Shown here one piece after another: positions 19,601-28,594 of a stretch of 54,455 nt of DNA. The notes below the pieces were generated by a model. The model did not search any database and was not told the origin of the DNA. It was given only the letters and a program-made list of their open reading frames with translations. The first letter of the stretch is position 1. Each line of letters starts with the position of its first letter. A program made the translations under genes and the position numbers. The stretch is from an uncultured Planctomycetales bacterium (lineage in GTDB: Bacteria > Planctomycetota > Planctomycetia > Isosphaerales > Isosphaeraceae): positions 1 through 54,455 of the forward strand of contig CAIYJE010000063.1 in assembly GCA_903926465.1 (NCBI GenBank), in the 5' to 3' direction.

Positions 19601-19776
19601 CACTCGTCCCCTTGGTCGTGGCCGGTAACAAACCTGGACACGAGATCGAACACCCGCTGGCGGTGGTGATTCTGGGTGGGCTTGTGACTTCCACTGTGCT
19701 CAACCTGTTCCTGATGCCGTCGCTTTATGCGGCATTTGGACGGACAAAGAAAGCTGCATCAGATCCGATGATCTGA
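16663..19776 (+). CDS. RND efflux permease (heavy-metal/CusA-like)
   Basis: A 1037-residue permease from the ATG at 16663 ([14 protein letters not shown]); the frame continues upstream through the end of the adaptor gene, but the first helix begins at the chosen start. It has the RND layout: helix 1, first large periplasmic loop ([20 protein letters not shown]), central helices with the charged motif [14 protein letters not shown], a second periplasmic loop, and five C-terminal helices ([20 protein letters not shown]). Closest by eye to the metal-efflux group and its CzcA/CusA-like relatives. No outer-membrane factor follows; the TolC-family gene at 30473 is a candidate partner. Confidence 0.9.
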   Translation: MNWLVSTSLKLRVLVLALSVVLMIVGVRTAENAPLDVFPEFAPPLVEIQTEAPGLSTEEVESLISVPLENALNGTMGLKTLRSKSVLGLSSVVLIFQEGTDLMRARQLVQERLAVEASRLPTVARPPVMLSPLSSTSRLLKIGVTSNTLSQMDLTVLARWTIRPRLMAVPGVANVAIWGQRDKQFQVLVDPDRLRANGVTLDALTRAAGDAVAVAGGGFVDTANQRVAIRHRSSIESPQDLANTAVAFRKGAPIRLGDVADVQIGFPSPIGDAIIANRADGQEARTGKPGLLLIVEKQPTGNTLQVTRNVEKALEDLKPGLEGVEIDPTIFRPASFIERSLSNLSEALWIGCALVVGILVLFLFDWRTSLISLVAIPLSLITASLVLIKAGYTINTMVLAGLVIAMGEVVDDAIIDVENIVRRLRLNKQLANPRPAYEVVFNASIEVRSAVVYASMIVILVFLPVFFLDGLAGTFFRPLALTYVLAILASLLVALTVTPALSLMLLPGAVDRHRESPLVRLLKVPYAAILPALTRSPVWAIGVLMLAFGLTGWGMTKLGEEFLPDFQEYDFLMHWVEKPGTSLEAMRRITVRASEDLLAIPGVRNFGSHIGRAEVADEVVGPNFTELWISVDQQADHKATLDQIQKVVDDYPGLYRDVQTYLKERIKEVLTGAGATIVVRLFGPDLQVLRSKAKEVEQVMATVPGVTNLKVEAQILVPQLDVRLRPEAAAQLGLTPGDVRRAAATLVKGTKVGEIYQGQKIFDVAVWGVERIRDDISSIRNLLIETPIGTQVPLSDVADVAILPAPNEIKREAASRRLDVTCNVQGRDLGSVAREIEAKVRQLSFDRENHPEFLGEYAAREASQRRLLALSALALFGILLIIYLDFQSVRLTALVALTLPFALIGGVAGTLLTGGILSLGSLVGFVTVLGIAARNGIMLISHYRHLELEEGVPFGPELVVRGAVERLAPILMTALATGLALVPLVVAGNKPGHEIEHPLAVVILGGLVTSTVLNLFLMPSLYAAFGRTKKAASDPMI

Positions 19777-19872
19777 CCCATGAACAGCATTAGACACCTT
19801 CAAGAGTCACTACCAGGAGGTGGGCTGACTCTAAGAAGGACTCTGGCCGCTTTCAAATTCGCATGAACAAAC

Positions 19873-20193
19873 GGCAGCACAACGCGTGTGGAAATACCAG
19901 TGCAGGCTTGCGCCAGTTGCTGATTCCGCAAGCAATGCCCGATCGAAACGATGAGAGATGGCGGTACGGTTTTGGAATTCACCGACAAGCAACGCCGGCT
20001 CGAGGCCCGGCTCCTGGGGGAGAAGACCAATGGATTCAAAGAGCGTTAGGGAATTCGGTCAGGCATCGAGACAACCATTAGGGACTTGAAATGCCGGGTT
20101 GGGCTGGATGGAGAACGGCGAGAATGGTTGGCCCGATTGCCTATGGGCAATCATGAGAAGATGGAAGGCTTGGTGTGCTCAATTTTCGGCTAG
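19873..20193 (+). pseudogene. Decayed IS1182-like transposase, C-terminal part
   Basis: Reading one plus-strand frame gives the C-terminal landmarks of IS1182-type DDE transposases: a Cys-rich segment (QACASC, then FRKQCPIE), KQRRLEARLLGEKTNGFKER and GIRSGIETTIRDLKCRVGL, comparable to the family's Fk-x-RY-x-IRaGIEaT-x-SElK-x-x-GL pattern. The frame is broken by TGA at 19921 and TAG at 20047, the latter at the conserved Tyr of the RY motif, and ends at TAG 20191. No N-terminal half is recognisable. It is an old, immobile remnant marking an insertion next to the sugar cluster. Confidence 0.6.
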
Positions 20194-20225
20194 AGGGCTA
20201 TATTCGAGTACGGTTCAAGGAGCTC

Positions 20226-20327
20226 ATACGGATTCCAGCCAGAAATAGCGCGCCCTTGGCTCCAGGCAGTCGAACGAAAGGTTACATGCCAGTCCGCTAA
20301 CGCGCTATTTCTGGCTGGAATCCGTAT
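20226..20327. repeat. 27-bp perfect inverted repeat with a 48-bp spacer
   Basis: Arms at 20226-20252 and 20301-20327 are exact reverse complements over 27 bases (left arm begins ATACGGATTCCAGCC). The spacer is 48 bases. No target-site duplication is visible in the flanks. It could be the ends of a minimal transposable element or a long hairpin; it lies just past the transposase remnant. Confidence 0.9.
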
Positions 20328-20418
20328 CAGGGGCTGGTTAAAGGGCGAATCTCCCTGGCTCGACTCTTTGCTCAAACAACCCGCCTCGGCATTGACGCGG
20401 ATTCTGTCGGGGACGTTG

Positions 20419-20510
20419 AAGCAGTTCACGTTTGGGTTGTACATGTGGGACAGCCATACCCGGCTGTATCTTGAGGTTGTTTTCGTGTGTAACCCAAACG
20501 TGAACCGCTT
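20419..20510. repeat. 20-bp inverted repeat with a 52-bp spacer
   Basis: AAGCAGTTCACGTTTGGGTT (20419-20438) pairs with 20491-20510 with one mismatch. It is the second such structure within 300 bases, with different arms. Like the first it has no obvious target duplication and encodes no gene. Confidence 0.88.
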
Positions 20511-20677
20511 TAAATAAACAAAACGACTCCGCGAGTAACTGCTAGCGTGCAGTACTAAACTTAGATAATCTTGATTATAGTGAGGACTCTCATCAAACCG
20601 GCATCGCAATCAAACTTTTTCAAATTTCCCACTGAATCGTTTGGTCATTTTATCCAAAGCGAAGGATCGAACCAGCG

Positions 20678-21751
20678 TTGATTCCTTTCAAAAGTGTGCT
20701 GATCACTGGCGGAGGCGGCTTTGTAGGCTCCAATCTTGCACTCCTCCTGCGAGAAGCGTGGCCCAGCCTGCGTGTGACGGTGCTGGATAGCCTGAAACGC
20801 CGCGGCAGCGAGTTAAATTTGCCGAGACTCGCGGAGACGGGTATCGAATTTCGACACGGCGATATCCGATGCCGAGATGACTTTGACGACCTACCGGCTT
20901 TTGACTTGATGATCGACTGCTCGGCCGAACCCTCGGTCCAAGCCGGCCTAGGCGGCTCGCCCCAAGCCGTGCTCGATACCAATTTGATGGGCACCATCCA
21001 CTGCCTGGAAGCGGCCAGAGAGCAGGGGGCGGCATTCCTATTCCTGAGCACCAGCCGGGTCTATCCCATTCAGCCGCTCAACGATCTACCACACGAGGAA
21101 ACCAGCACGCGATTTTCCTGGACTGACCGGACGGATATTCCGGGCTATTCGGAACGGGGGGTTTCTGAAGGGTTCACGCTCAAGGGCGCCCGATCGTTTT
21201 ATGGCACCAGCAAGCTAGCTGGCGAGCAACTGATTGAGGAATACGTCTACAGTTACGGCTTGCGAGCCCTGATCAACCGCTGCGGAGTGATTGCCGGGCC
21301 CTGGCAAATGGGGAAAGTGGATCAGGGGGTGATCACGTTGTGGGTGGCTCGCCATTTCTTTGGTCGCCCCCTTCGCTACACGGGATTTGGCGGCACGGGC
21401 AAGCAGGTCCGAGATATCTTGCACGTTGCCGACCTGTTTGACTTGATTCGCCTCCAGCTTGAAACCCCCGAATGCTGGGACGGGCGGGTTTACAACGTGG
21501 GCGGCGGACGGGAAGGCTCGGTTTCTCTCTTGGAACTCACGGAACTTTGCGTGAAAGAAACCGGCAACACCGTGCCCATTACGAGTGTGCCGGAAACCGC
21601 CGGCGTAGACCTACGCGTTTATCTGACCGATACCACCAAGGTCCAAGCAGATTTCAAGTGGAAGCCAGCACGAAATCCAGCACGCATCGTGCATGACATT
21701 CACGCTTGGATTGATAACCATCAACAAATGGTCGGACGTTTGCTTGCCTGA
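20678..21751 (+). CDS. NAD-dependent nucleotide-sugar epimerase/dehydratase (CDP-paratose 2-epimerase-like SDR)
   Basis: A 357-residue extended SDR starting at TTG 20678, with AAGGA 11 bases upstream; no earlier ATG gives the intact Rossmann motif. GGGGFVGS (11-18) binds NAD(P), DSLKRRGSELN and FRHGDIR resemble the CDP-paratose/tyvelose epimerase group, and the catalytic set is intact: Ser124/Thr125 and Tyr175-x-x-x-Lys179 (YGTSK). It likely epimerises or dehydrates an NDP-sugar in the cytoplasm. First gene of a run with a GT2 enzyme and a second SDR, so it should supply sugar for a surface glycan. The exact substrate is inference. Confidence 0.8.
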   Translation: MIPFKSVLITGGGGFVGSNLALLLREAWPSLRVTVLDSLKRRGSELNLPRLAETGIEFRHGDIRCRDDFDDLPAFDLMIDCSAEPSVQAGLGGSPQAVLDTNLMGTIHCLEAAREQGAAFLFLSTSRVYPIQPLNDLPHEETSTRFSWTDRTDIPGYSERGVSEGFTLKGARSFYGTSKLAGEQLIEEYVYSYGLRALINRCGVIAGPWQMGKVDQGVITLWVARHFFGRPLRYTGFGGTGKQVRDILHVADLFDLIRLQLETPECWDGRVYNVGGGREGSVSLLELTELCVKETGNTVPITSVPETAGVDLRVYLTDTTKVQADFKWKPARNPARIVHDIHAWIDNHQQMVGRLLA

Positions 21752-21845
21752 TGGCAATGCCAATGCGTTGGCCAACAAAATCTCGGAGCGATGCGACATC
21801 TGGATCGGTTAACTGGCTGAAGATTTACCCACTCGAGCCTCTTCC

Positions 21846-22739
21846 ATGAAAAATGTTCTTTCCATTGTCATCCCCGCTTATAACGAGTCGCAGAATATCG
21901 GGCACTGTATTCAAGAACTCCGCGCCACGTTGGGAACCAAGTATCAGATCCCTTATGAGATCATCGTTGTCAACGACAACAGCAAGGATACCACGGCCGA
22001 AGTTGTTCGCGGCGAAATGGCGAACGATCCTGGCGTCAAACTGGTGAACCGCCGCCCACCCGGCGGCTTTGGTCGGGCAATCCGGTCTGGCATCGAGAGC
22101 GTGACCGGCGACATCGTGGTGATCTACATGGCCGACCTCTCGGACGATCCCGAGGATGTGGTGAAGTACTACCGGAAAATCCTGGAAGGCTATGATTGCG
22201 TTTATGGTTCACGCTTCATGAAAGGAAGTTCGGTTCAGCATTACCCCAAGCTCAAGCTCGTGGTCAACCGGATTGTGAACCGATGTGTTCAGCTCATGTT
22301 CTGGACCCAGTTCAATGACCTCACCAATGCCTTCAAAGCGTATCGCACCGAGGTGATTCGAGATTGTGGCCCCTATCGTGCCAGCCACTTCAACCTGACC
22401 TTGGAAATGTCTCTCAGCGCCCTGATTCGCAATTATCAGATTGCACAGATCCCCATTTCCTGGTCCGGCCGCACATGGGGAAGTTCCAATCTGCGTCTGG
22501 TGGACATGGGACGCCGATACTTGAGCACACTGATGATGATGTTCTTTTCAAGATATCTAATAGCTGACGATTTGATTGCCGAACGTCTGGCCAGTCAGCA
22601 AAATCGTCGAGATGATTTCAAAAATCTAGAGCAGCGACTCCAATTGATTGAAGATCGCCTCGGTCTGACCGACCCAGGTCGAGGAATTCCCACTCCACCG
22701 CTCACGCCCGTCCCATTCCCGATCACCAAAGACGCCTGA
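21846..22739 (+). CDS. GT2 glycosyltransferase (dolichyl-phosphate mannose synthase-like)
   Basis: A 297-residue protein. The GT-A fold starts with [14 protein letters not shown] and [10 protein letters not shown]; the metal-binding acidic motif is ADLSDDP (Asp97, Asp100, Asp101), close to the DADLSH motif of polyprenyl-phosphate hexose synthases, and [10 protein letters not shown] follows that pattern. It has no pair of C-terminal membrane helices; it ends with a charged, possibly coiled-coil tail (residues 245-285). Such enzymes load a sugar onto a lipid carrier for use by GT-C transferases, and one (24137) is encoded downstream. It is 17 bases from the next gene, so co-transcribed. Confidence 0.85.
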   Translation: MKNVLSIVIPAYNESQNIGHCIQELRATLGTKYQIPYEIIVVNDNSKDTTAEVVRGEMANDPGVKLVNRRPPGGFGRAIRSGIESVTGDIVVIYMADLSDDPEDVVKYYRKILEGYDCVYGSRFMKGSSVQHYPKLKLVVNRIVNRCVQLMFWTQFNDLTNAFKAYRTEVIRDCGPYRASHFNLTLEMSLSALIRNYQIAQIPISWSGRTWGSSNLRLVDMGRRYLSTLMMMFFSRYLIADDLIAERLASQQNRRDDFKNLEQRLQLIEDRLGLTDPGRGIPTPPLTPVPFPITKDA

Positions 22740-22756
22740 AAGGTTGTTTTGAATTC

Positions 22757-23806
22757 ATGAGAGTCTTCATTACCGGTTCCAATGGTCTGATTGGCTCCGA
22801 GGCAGTCAGTTATTTTCACAAATTGGGGGCCGACGTCCTAGGTGCCGACAACAACATGCGCGCCACCTTCTTCGGCAAGGAGGGAGACACTCGCTGGAAT
22901 CAGGCTCGGCTGGAGGCGGAATACACCCGGTTCCGCCACATCGAACTGGACATCCGCAACCGAGAAGCCGTTCTGAGCACTCTCCGCGATGCAGGGCCAC
23001 TCGATCTGATCATCCATTGCGCGGCTCAACCCTCTCACGACCTAGCAGCCAAGATGCCGTTCGAGGATTTTGACGTCAACGCCGTGGGGACGCTCAACCT
23101 ATTGGAGGGATTCAGGCGACATCAGAGCGATGCCGTTTTCACGATCACCAGTACCAATAAGGTTTATGGTGACTCACCCAATGAAAAGCCTTTGAAAGAG
23201 CTGGAAACCCGCTGGGAGTATGCAGACCCGAATGACTGGCACGGGATCGGCGAAACCTGCCGGATTGACCAGACTTTGCACAGCCTGTTCGGTGCCTCCA
23301 AAACAGCCGCCGATGTGCTCTCGCAGGAGTACGGCCGCTACTTTGGCCTGAAAGTGGGCGTGTTCCGAGGTGGCTGCCTGACCGGGCCCCAACACTCTGG
23401 AGTGGAACTGCACGGCTTTCTCTCTTACCTGGTAAAGACAGCCCGCACGGGCGGCACCTACCGAATCTATGGGTACAAAGGCAAGCAAGTCCGAGACAAT
23501 ATCCATTGCCGGGACGTCTGCTCGGCTATCCACCAGTTCTATGAAGCACCACGGCCGGGCGAGGTTTACAACCTAGGTGGCGGCCGTGAGAACTCCTGCT
23601 CGCTCCTGGAGGCGGCCGCACTGGTTGAAGAACTGGGCGGCGGGACACTCAAATCCGAGTACGTCGATGAACCACGCCGGGGAGACCATATCTGCTATAT
23701 TTCCGACCTGCGCAAGTTCAAGTCGCATTACCCAGGCTGGGGAATTACTATCGGTTTGCGTGAACTGGTAGCCGAGATGATCAATGCCTGGAAGGTGCGT
23801 ACCTAG
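22757..23806 (+). CDS. Nucleotide-sugar SDR epimerase-like protein lacking the catalytic Tyr
   Basis: A 349-residue extended SDR related to CDP-tyvelose/paratose epimerases. The NAD-binding motif is GSNGLIGS (7-14), the Thr/Ser region is [10 protein letters not shown] (129-138), but the expected Tyr-x-x-x-Lys is Phe178-x-x-x-Lys182 (LFGASK). From recall, other members of this subfamily also have Phe here, so it may be a subfamily trait rather than damage. The C-terminal half has [12 protein letters not shown] and [12 protein letters not shown], typical NDP-sugar contacts. Partner of the SDR at 20678 and of the GT2 enzyme between them; what it does to the sugar is unknown. Confidence 0.8.
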   Translation: MRVFITGSNGLIGSEAVSYFHKLGADVLGADNNMRATFFGKEGDTRWNQARLEAEYTRFRHIELDIRNREAVLSTLRDAGPLDLIIHCAAQPSHDLAAKMPFEDFDVNAVGTLNLLEGFRRHQSDAVFTITSTNKVYGDSPNEKPLKELETRWEYADPNDWHGIGETCRIDQTLHSLFGASKTAADVLSQEYGRYFGLKVGVFRGGCLTGPQHSGVELHGFLSYLVKTARTGGTYRIYGYKGKQVRDNIHCRDVCSAIHQFYEAPRPGEVYNLGGGRENSCSLLEAAALVEELGGGTLKSEYVDEPRRGDHICYISDLRKFKSHYPGWGITIGLRELVAEMINAWKVRT

Positions 23807-23929
23807 CCAGACCCTTGCTTACAGGCACTCAAATCAATTGGCTGTTGAGAGATGACTCCAACCGCTCATGATCGGATTGCCCTTGTAGGCATGACACCAC
23901 GGACAGTCGATAATCTCTTGTATTCGCAA

Positions 23930-23963
23930 GATGTGTGACAGCCGAGAGCGGCTGTCACACATC
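23930..23963. repeat. 15-bp perfect hairpin after the SDR gene
   Basis: GATGTGTGACAGCCG and its exact complement flank an AGAG tetraloop. It lies about 125 bases past the SDR stop and about 175 before the GT-C gene. There is no T-run on either strand, so it is not a classical terminator, but it may block transcription or protect the mRNA end. The rest of 23807-24136 shows nothing. Confidence 0.75.
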
Positions 23964-24136
23964 CAAAGAGAGAGCCAACCAGGAATAAACAGTTGCAACT
24001 GAAGTACGATCCGACTGTGAACAGTTGAAGTTACCTGAATGAACGCACTTTGACTCTGAGTTTGGTGATCTGTGAAACGACCATTCACAGGTGAGAATCC
24101 TTCCCATAATCCGCGCAAACAGAGTGGAGAAACAAC

Positions 24137-25714
24137 ATGTCTGAAGTCATAGATCGCGGTTTAGACCACTCTGGATTCTTACCTAAAAATAAACAGCCCC
24201 TCGTTATTTTCATCATTTTGACTTATACCCTATTAATGTCATATTTTGGACGTTTTTCAGGATATGATGAACCGTTTTTCAAAGGTGCAGGAAGAGAGTG
24301 GGGAACAACAGGACGATTTGCTGCCACGGAATTGGCGGATTCCGATTGGTATCCCACAACGTCTTTCAAAGTAGATGTAAAGCCAGAAGAGGTCTTTTTT
24401 TTCTACCCACCGCTTTACTCCCTAGGATTTGGGCTGATCGTCAAATTATTCGGTTTTGGCTGGCGCCAATGTGTTTTTTATGATGCATTCATACGAGCCG
24501 TTCTCGCTTATGCATTTGTCCAGATCGCCCACCAAATGTCTGTAGGGAAAAGACGGGATTGGCTGATCACCCTGCTGAGTTTTGCCATTTTATTGCAAGG
24601 GTTTTCTGAAAGGCCCGATGATCTAGCAACCTGTCTGGCCATGATCGGACTCTTACCACTGATTGGGTTATCGACGAATCGGTCTCAAATAATCCTGTCT
24701 GGAATCAGCTTCGGGCTCTGCGCGGGAACCAGTGTTGGGGCCGCAGGCATGCTGGCCATGATCGCGATCACTCTCCTTCTTAGTAATTCAACACCCTGGC
24801 AGGTCAGGATAAGAGATTTCGCAATTTGGTGCTCGGTGTCGGCTGCGGTGTTTCTGATGGTGGTGTTTCCCTTGCTCTACCTCCATCCAGGTGCAATCAA
24901 TCAGTATCGAGCGAATGCCGCCACGGCAATCAAAAGCTACCCCGAACTATTCTCAGCTCCACTTCAGTTCATTGGAGTCCACATCCCGTTCGTTTCTAGC
25001 ATGTCAGGAATTCTCGCCGTGAACCTGTTACTGGTTCCAGCGGCTCTACGGAGCAACAATCGTAAGTACTGGTTGCGCCTCTACTGTGGAACATTGGCGG
25101 CTCTCTTATTCTGGTTTATGAGTGTTCCTAATAAAATCCTCTACCTCTGGTTTGTTGCCCCGTGGCTGATTGCGCTTTATTTCTCCGTACTTTCAACCGA
25201 ATGGAATAAAGTGAATAAGATACTACGAACGTTCTCTCTCGCATTACTTGCTTTCTCCTTATTACTTGGCTCTATTAATACAATCAAGCCGATTGTTTAT
25301 ATTTCATTCTTACCAAAATCTCAAAGGCAGGACGAAAACCAACGCCTCCTCAATTCACTCATCCCCGCAAAGAGCAAAGTCCTGTGCACAGATGCTTGGT
25401 GGTTCATTGCTGACAACCGCGAGGTCTATGACGCACGATGGACTCACCCCGACATGGAAAAGATCGACTTCGTTATTCTCAGTGGTAACGGATCTGGCAA
25501 ACCAGGATTTCCGATTCTTGCGAATGAATGGCTTGAAGATTTTCCCTTATATGATCATTTCCACGTTGTGAATGACAACCTGAACCGCGAAGTTCCTCAA
25601 TTTTTTGGGGTCCCTCTCAGCCGAAGCTCCTATGGCTTTGGATCTCTTGTCCTTGAACGAAATTCGAGATCCAATCTTCCCCTGAACATTCGGGACACCT
25701 CTCAAGATCCCTAG
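24137..25714 (+). CDS. Polytopic membrane protein, probable GT-C glycosyltransferase
   Basis: A 525-residue protein with about ten membrane helices. After the first helix it has FSGYDEPFFKGAGREW (Asp44, Glu45), like the acidic first-loop motif of GT39/ArnT/PMT-type transferases that use polyprenyl-phosphate sugars. The last 130 residues are soluble. No characterised family member was recognised with certainty. The gene is markedly richer in A and T than its neighbours and uses more A/T-ending codons, suggesting acquisition by transfer. It lies 330 bases after the epimerase/GT2 run, which could supply its lipid-linked sugar donor. Confidence 0.7.
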   Translation: MSEVIDRGLDHSGFLPKNKQPLVIFIILTYTLLMSYFGRFSGYDEPFFKGAGREWGTTGRFAATELADSDWYPTTSFKVDVKPEEVFFFYPPLYSLGFGLIVKLFGFGWRQCVFYDAFIRAVLAYAFVQIAHQMSVGKRRDWLITLLSFAILLQGFSERPDDLATCLAMIGLLPLIGLSTNRSQIILSGISFGLCAGTSVGAAGMLAMIAITLLLSNSTPWQVRIRDFAIWCSVSAAVFLMVVFPLLYLHPGAINQYRANAATAIKSYPELFSAPLQFIGVHIPFVSSMSGILAVNLLLVPAALRSNNRKYWLRLYCGTLAALLFWFMSVPNKILYLWFVAPWLIALYFSVLSTEWNKVNKILRTFSLALLAFSLLLGSINTIKPIVYISFLPKSQRQDENQRLLNSLIPAKSKVLCTDAWWFIADNREVYDARWTHPDMEKIDFVILSGNGSGKPGFPILANEWLEDFPLYDHFHVVNDNLNREVPQFFGVPLSRSSYGFGSLVLERNSRSNLPLNIRDTSQDP

Positions 25715-26806
25715 CCGCTTCTCCGGGGAACCTAGGAACGAACCTCGGTTGTTCCGGGCAGAATCGCGAAAGATTTTCGAAGAAGAATTGAACTCTCTGA
25801 GACGCCATCAGATCACGGACCAAAACTGGAAACGCACAAAGATCTACACCCAGCACAGCCAATCGCCCCTGGGATAACGGCCAAAGACATTGGTTCAATT
25901 CTTATTCTTTGGATCGACAAGAATCGCCCCATCCAAGCGGTTTAGGCCTTCAGCAATTCGAGTGGTGGCCCGAGTGTGCCTGGAATGAAGTAATTCCAGG
26001 AAATTCCCTGAGCCTGTTTTGCAACCCTTCGGCTCATCTTCTGATTGGTCCAAATCCACTCGAACGCGTGAGCCCAGTTCTGGTTGCATTCCGCCCCCGA
26101 GGAAGCGATATAGGCTCCATGTAGCACGACGTTGAAGGCGCTATTGAGTAATTCAGCCTGATCCAGATGGGGTCGTTAATCAACGTGAGGCTGAATCAAA
26201 TGGATCGCGCAAGCAAGGCCGGTATCGAAGCCTTATCACGGATGTCCGTACCCGATTTTTCCATAAAAAACGTCGAATCTCATGGCCGAAAAATTGCATG
26301 CACCTCACGAATTCGGCCGGATTAGTACGACATCCGTAATACTCTCGGTCAGGCCGGGGCGTTCTTCAGCTGAACCTGGCTTGATTGCATCATCAGATAC
26401 GAGTCTACCAGATTGTACAGACGTCCCCCTTGTTTTCCTGGCTCATCCGGCCCGGCAAACTAGCAATGATCTAAGGTTGTGTGAAAACTGGGACGAATAC
26501 TGTAGGATAGGTAATAGTGCTCACTGATTACGTGTCGGGTTCAATACTCATTCCAGGTTCTTTTAGACGGCTTAGATACTTCTATGGCCCTGGAGCTGTC
26601 GTAAGCATACCAGGAGACAGCCCCAAACGCGGTCAATGTCGATCGTCAGTTGAACTTGAGGGCTGGATGTTTTGAACTCCGAGTAACTTCATTCGCTTGA
26701 ACCGTACCTCTGCAGGATTTGCACCCAACTCAGCGCAATAGCGGGTTTCGACACGGCGGCTCGGGACCCTGGTCTCTTAGTTTCAGTCCGCCCATACGAT
26801 CTTGCC
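25715..26806. other. 1.1-kb region without an intact gene
   Basis: The segment is relatively AT-rich at its left end and has several weak inverted repeats (for example TTCAGCCT near 26153 with AGGCTGAA near 26191, and copies of ACGGATGTC in opposite orientation near 26237 and 26330). No frame has a ribosome-binding site and family similarity. A possible broken gene on the minus strand is listed separately. The exosortase promoter should lie at the right end but is not recognisable. Confidence 0.55.
25895..26176 (-). pseudogene. Possible frameshifted gene remnant, unknown family
   Basis: One minus-strand frame reads as plausible protein (AELLNSAFNVVLHGAYIASS, then AHAFEWIWTNQKMSRR and GISWNYFIPGT); shifting frame near 25985 continues plausibly as ATTRIAEGLNRLDGAILVD to a stop at 25895. 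The pieces look like the C-terminal end of a gene with one frameshift and no start. No family was recognised, and chance cannot be excluded. Confidence 0.25.
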
Positions 26807-28594
26807 ATGACAAATGCGGCCCTGTCTGTCCAACCTGCTCCCGAATCGGACGCAGTTGGAAAATCATTTGATAAGAGCCTCAAGGCTCTGGCCCCGGTGC
26901 TCATCCTGGCGGCGGCCTATATCCCCCTGCTCATTTTGCACGCGACCAGACTCTGGGCGACGCCGCACCTCCAGTTCTTCCCGTTGCTACTCGTAGGATC
27001 AGGAATTCTGGCCTGGCGCCACGCCAGTCGGCTTGGACCACTTGAACCGGGCCAGACAAAGCCGGTTTTGTGGCTCCTGGGTGTTTGCTGGGGACTGCTA
27101 CTCATCGCGGGCCTGGTAATGGCCCCCAGTCCAGGCACCATGATCGCCCTGCTCACCCTGCCCATTGCCGCTTACGCTTGGGGCGGGTGGAGGCTGCTGA
27201 AAGGCCTGTGGCCCGCGTTGCTGTTGCTCTGGATGGCAATTCCGGTTCCGTTTGATTACGACCAGACATTGATCCGAAACATGCGCACCATGGCCACGGA
27301 TACAAGTAGTGGCGTACTGGATGTCCTTGGTGTAGACCATTTGCCGCTCGGCAATGTCATCGAGATCCCGGGCAAAACGCTCACCGTTGAGGCGGCCTGC
27401 AGCGGCATTCAGTCACTTTATGTGGTGCTGGCCGCCACGCTATTCTTTGTACTCTTGACGCAAGCAACGGTGCTCCGATCGCTGATGCTGCTGGCCACCG
27501 CAGTACTCTGGGTTTTGATTGGCAATATTCTGCGTCTGGTGGTTGTGGTAGGGGGGTATGCCCGCTGGGGACTCGATCTGAGTTCAGGTTGGCCGCATGA
27601 GTTGCTTGGGATCGTGATTCTCTTCTTCACCCTGGCAATGATCGCCAGTACGGATAGCCTGTACCGCCTCAGCGGAATGCTCGCGAAAGCGATCTGGAAT
27701 GGAGCCAAAGTTCAATGGAGGAAGTTCCAGCGGAAACAAGGCAAAAGCAAGAATCGAAGTAAAACTCGAAATTCCGCGGAGGAATTGGCCGAATCCGCAC
27801 CCGATCTGGAAGTCGTGGCTTCCGACGAGCGTGGTTCGGTCTCGGATCTTGGGCCGACCCGTTTTCCCGCACTGGCACGGACAAGCCTGGTTCGCTGGCC
27901 TGTGCTTGCGGCTTTTGGCCTGCTGGCTCTGGTCCAGTTTGTCTGGCTCTGGCCTGCGCTTTCGTTTCCCTACCTTACATCGTTTGCTGTCGTTGAAATC
28001 ATAGAGAACAAGGTCAGCGCCGACACCCTTCCATCAGCGGTGGGCCCAATGATAGAACCTAAATATCAGGCTGAACACCGTGAACTTGAAAGCGATTTTG
28101 GCCAGAACTCACGAATCTGGAATTATCAGTTTGGCCCTAACCAGGCAATCGTTTCAGTTGATTTTCCATTCCAGGGCTATCATGAGCTTACGGTTTGTTA
28201 CATCAACTCTGGGTGGAAACTTGAGAAACGAACACTGACCGATGGACCGAGTGGACCAAGGGTCGAGGCCGATTTCACGATGCCATCTGGCCGACATGCT
28301 TTCCTGCTCTTCCAGGCATTTGATGCGCAGGGTGTACCCATTCAGCTTCCTGTCGAAACTGGCGGCTCACCGTTTGTCCGTCTTAGAAAAGTTGCAAAAA
28401 GCCTAAAAGTCTGGGATGCCAAAGTGATTGATGAACACTGGAGAAAGTTTGTAGATAGCGAACAAATCCAGGTATTCGTGGAAGGTCCAAGAGCCTTGAC
28501 CGAAGCAGAACGAGAACAGGCACGAACCTTGCACGACACGGCGCGCGAACGAGTTCTGGACGCAATCGGAGCCAGCCGGAGGACCAATTCATGA
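26807..28594 (+). CDS. Exosortase with fused C-terminal EpsI-like domain
   Basis: A 595-residue protein. Residues 30-290 hold about eight membrane helices with the exosortase catalytic set: Cys198 in EAACSGIQS, Arg243 in GNILRLV and His264 in GWPHELLG. A basic linker (about 295-335) leads to another helix near 365-385 and a soluble C-terminal domain of about 200 residues that resembles EpsI, usually a separate partner protein. Exosortases cut and anchor PEP-CTERM-type surface proteins, often in loci for exopolysaccharide export. It overlaps the TPR gene by 4 bases. Planctomycetes have their own exosortase subtypes; this one was not assigned to a subtype. Confidence 0.88.
   Translation: MTNAALSVQPAPESDAVGKSFDKSLKALAPVLILAAAYIPLLILHATRLWATPHLQFFPLLLVGSGILAWRHASRLGPLEPGQTKPVLWLLGVCWGLLLIAGLVMAPSPGTMIALLTLPIAAYAWGGWRLLKGLWPALLLLWMAIPVPFDYDQTLIRNMRTMATDTSSGVLDVLGVDHLPLGNVIEIPGKTLTVEAACSGIQSLYVVLAATLFFVLLTQATVLRSLMLLATAVLWVLIGNILRLVVVVGGYARWGLDLSSGWPHELLGIVILFFTLAMIASTDSLYRLSGMLAKAIWNGAKVQWRKFQRKQGKSKNRSKTRNSAEELAESAPDLEVVASDERGSVSDLGPTRFPALARTSLVRWPVLAAFGLLALVQFVWLWPALSFPYLTSFAVVEIIENKVSADTLPSAVGPMIEPKYQAEHRELESDFGQNSRIWNYQFGPNQAIVSVDFPFQGYHELTVCYINSGWKLEKRTLTDGPSGPRVEADFTMPSGRHAFLLFQAFDAQGVPIQLPVETGGSPFVRLRKVAKSLKVWDAKVIDEHWRKFVDSEQIQVFVEGPRALTEAEREQARTLHDTARERVLDAIGASRRTNS

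Larger units (their letters stand above)
19777..20677. other. 900-bp junction holding decayed mobile DNA
   Basis: No intact gene. It contains the remains of a transposase (19873-20193), a 27-bp perfect inverted repeat (20226-20327) and a 20-bp near-perfect inverted repeat (20419-20510), in that order, between the RND pump and the sugar gene cluster. An open frame exists on the minus strand at 20190-20609, but its composition and lack of a start signal make it a by-product of the inverted repeats. Confidence 0.7.

Noticed and set aside
20190-20609. 139-codon minus-strand open frame
   Set aside because: It spans both inverted repeats and has no ribosome-binding site or family features; it is a by-product of palindromic DNA.
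23930-23963. Classical Rho-independent terminator
   Set aside because: The stem is perfect but no T-run follows on either strand.
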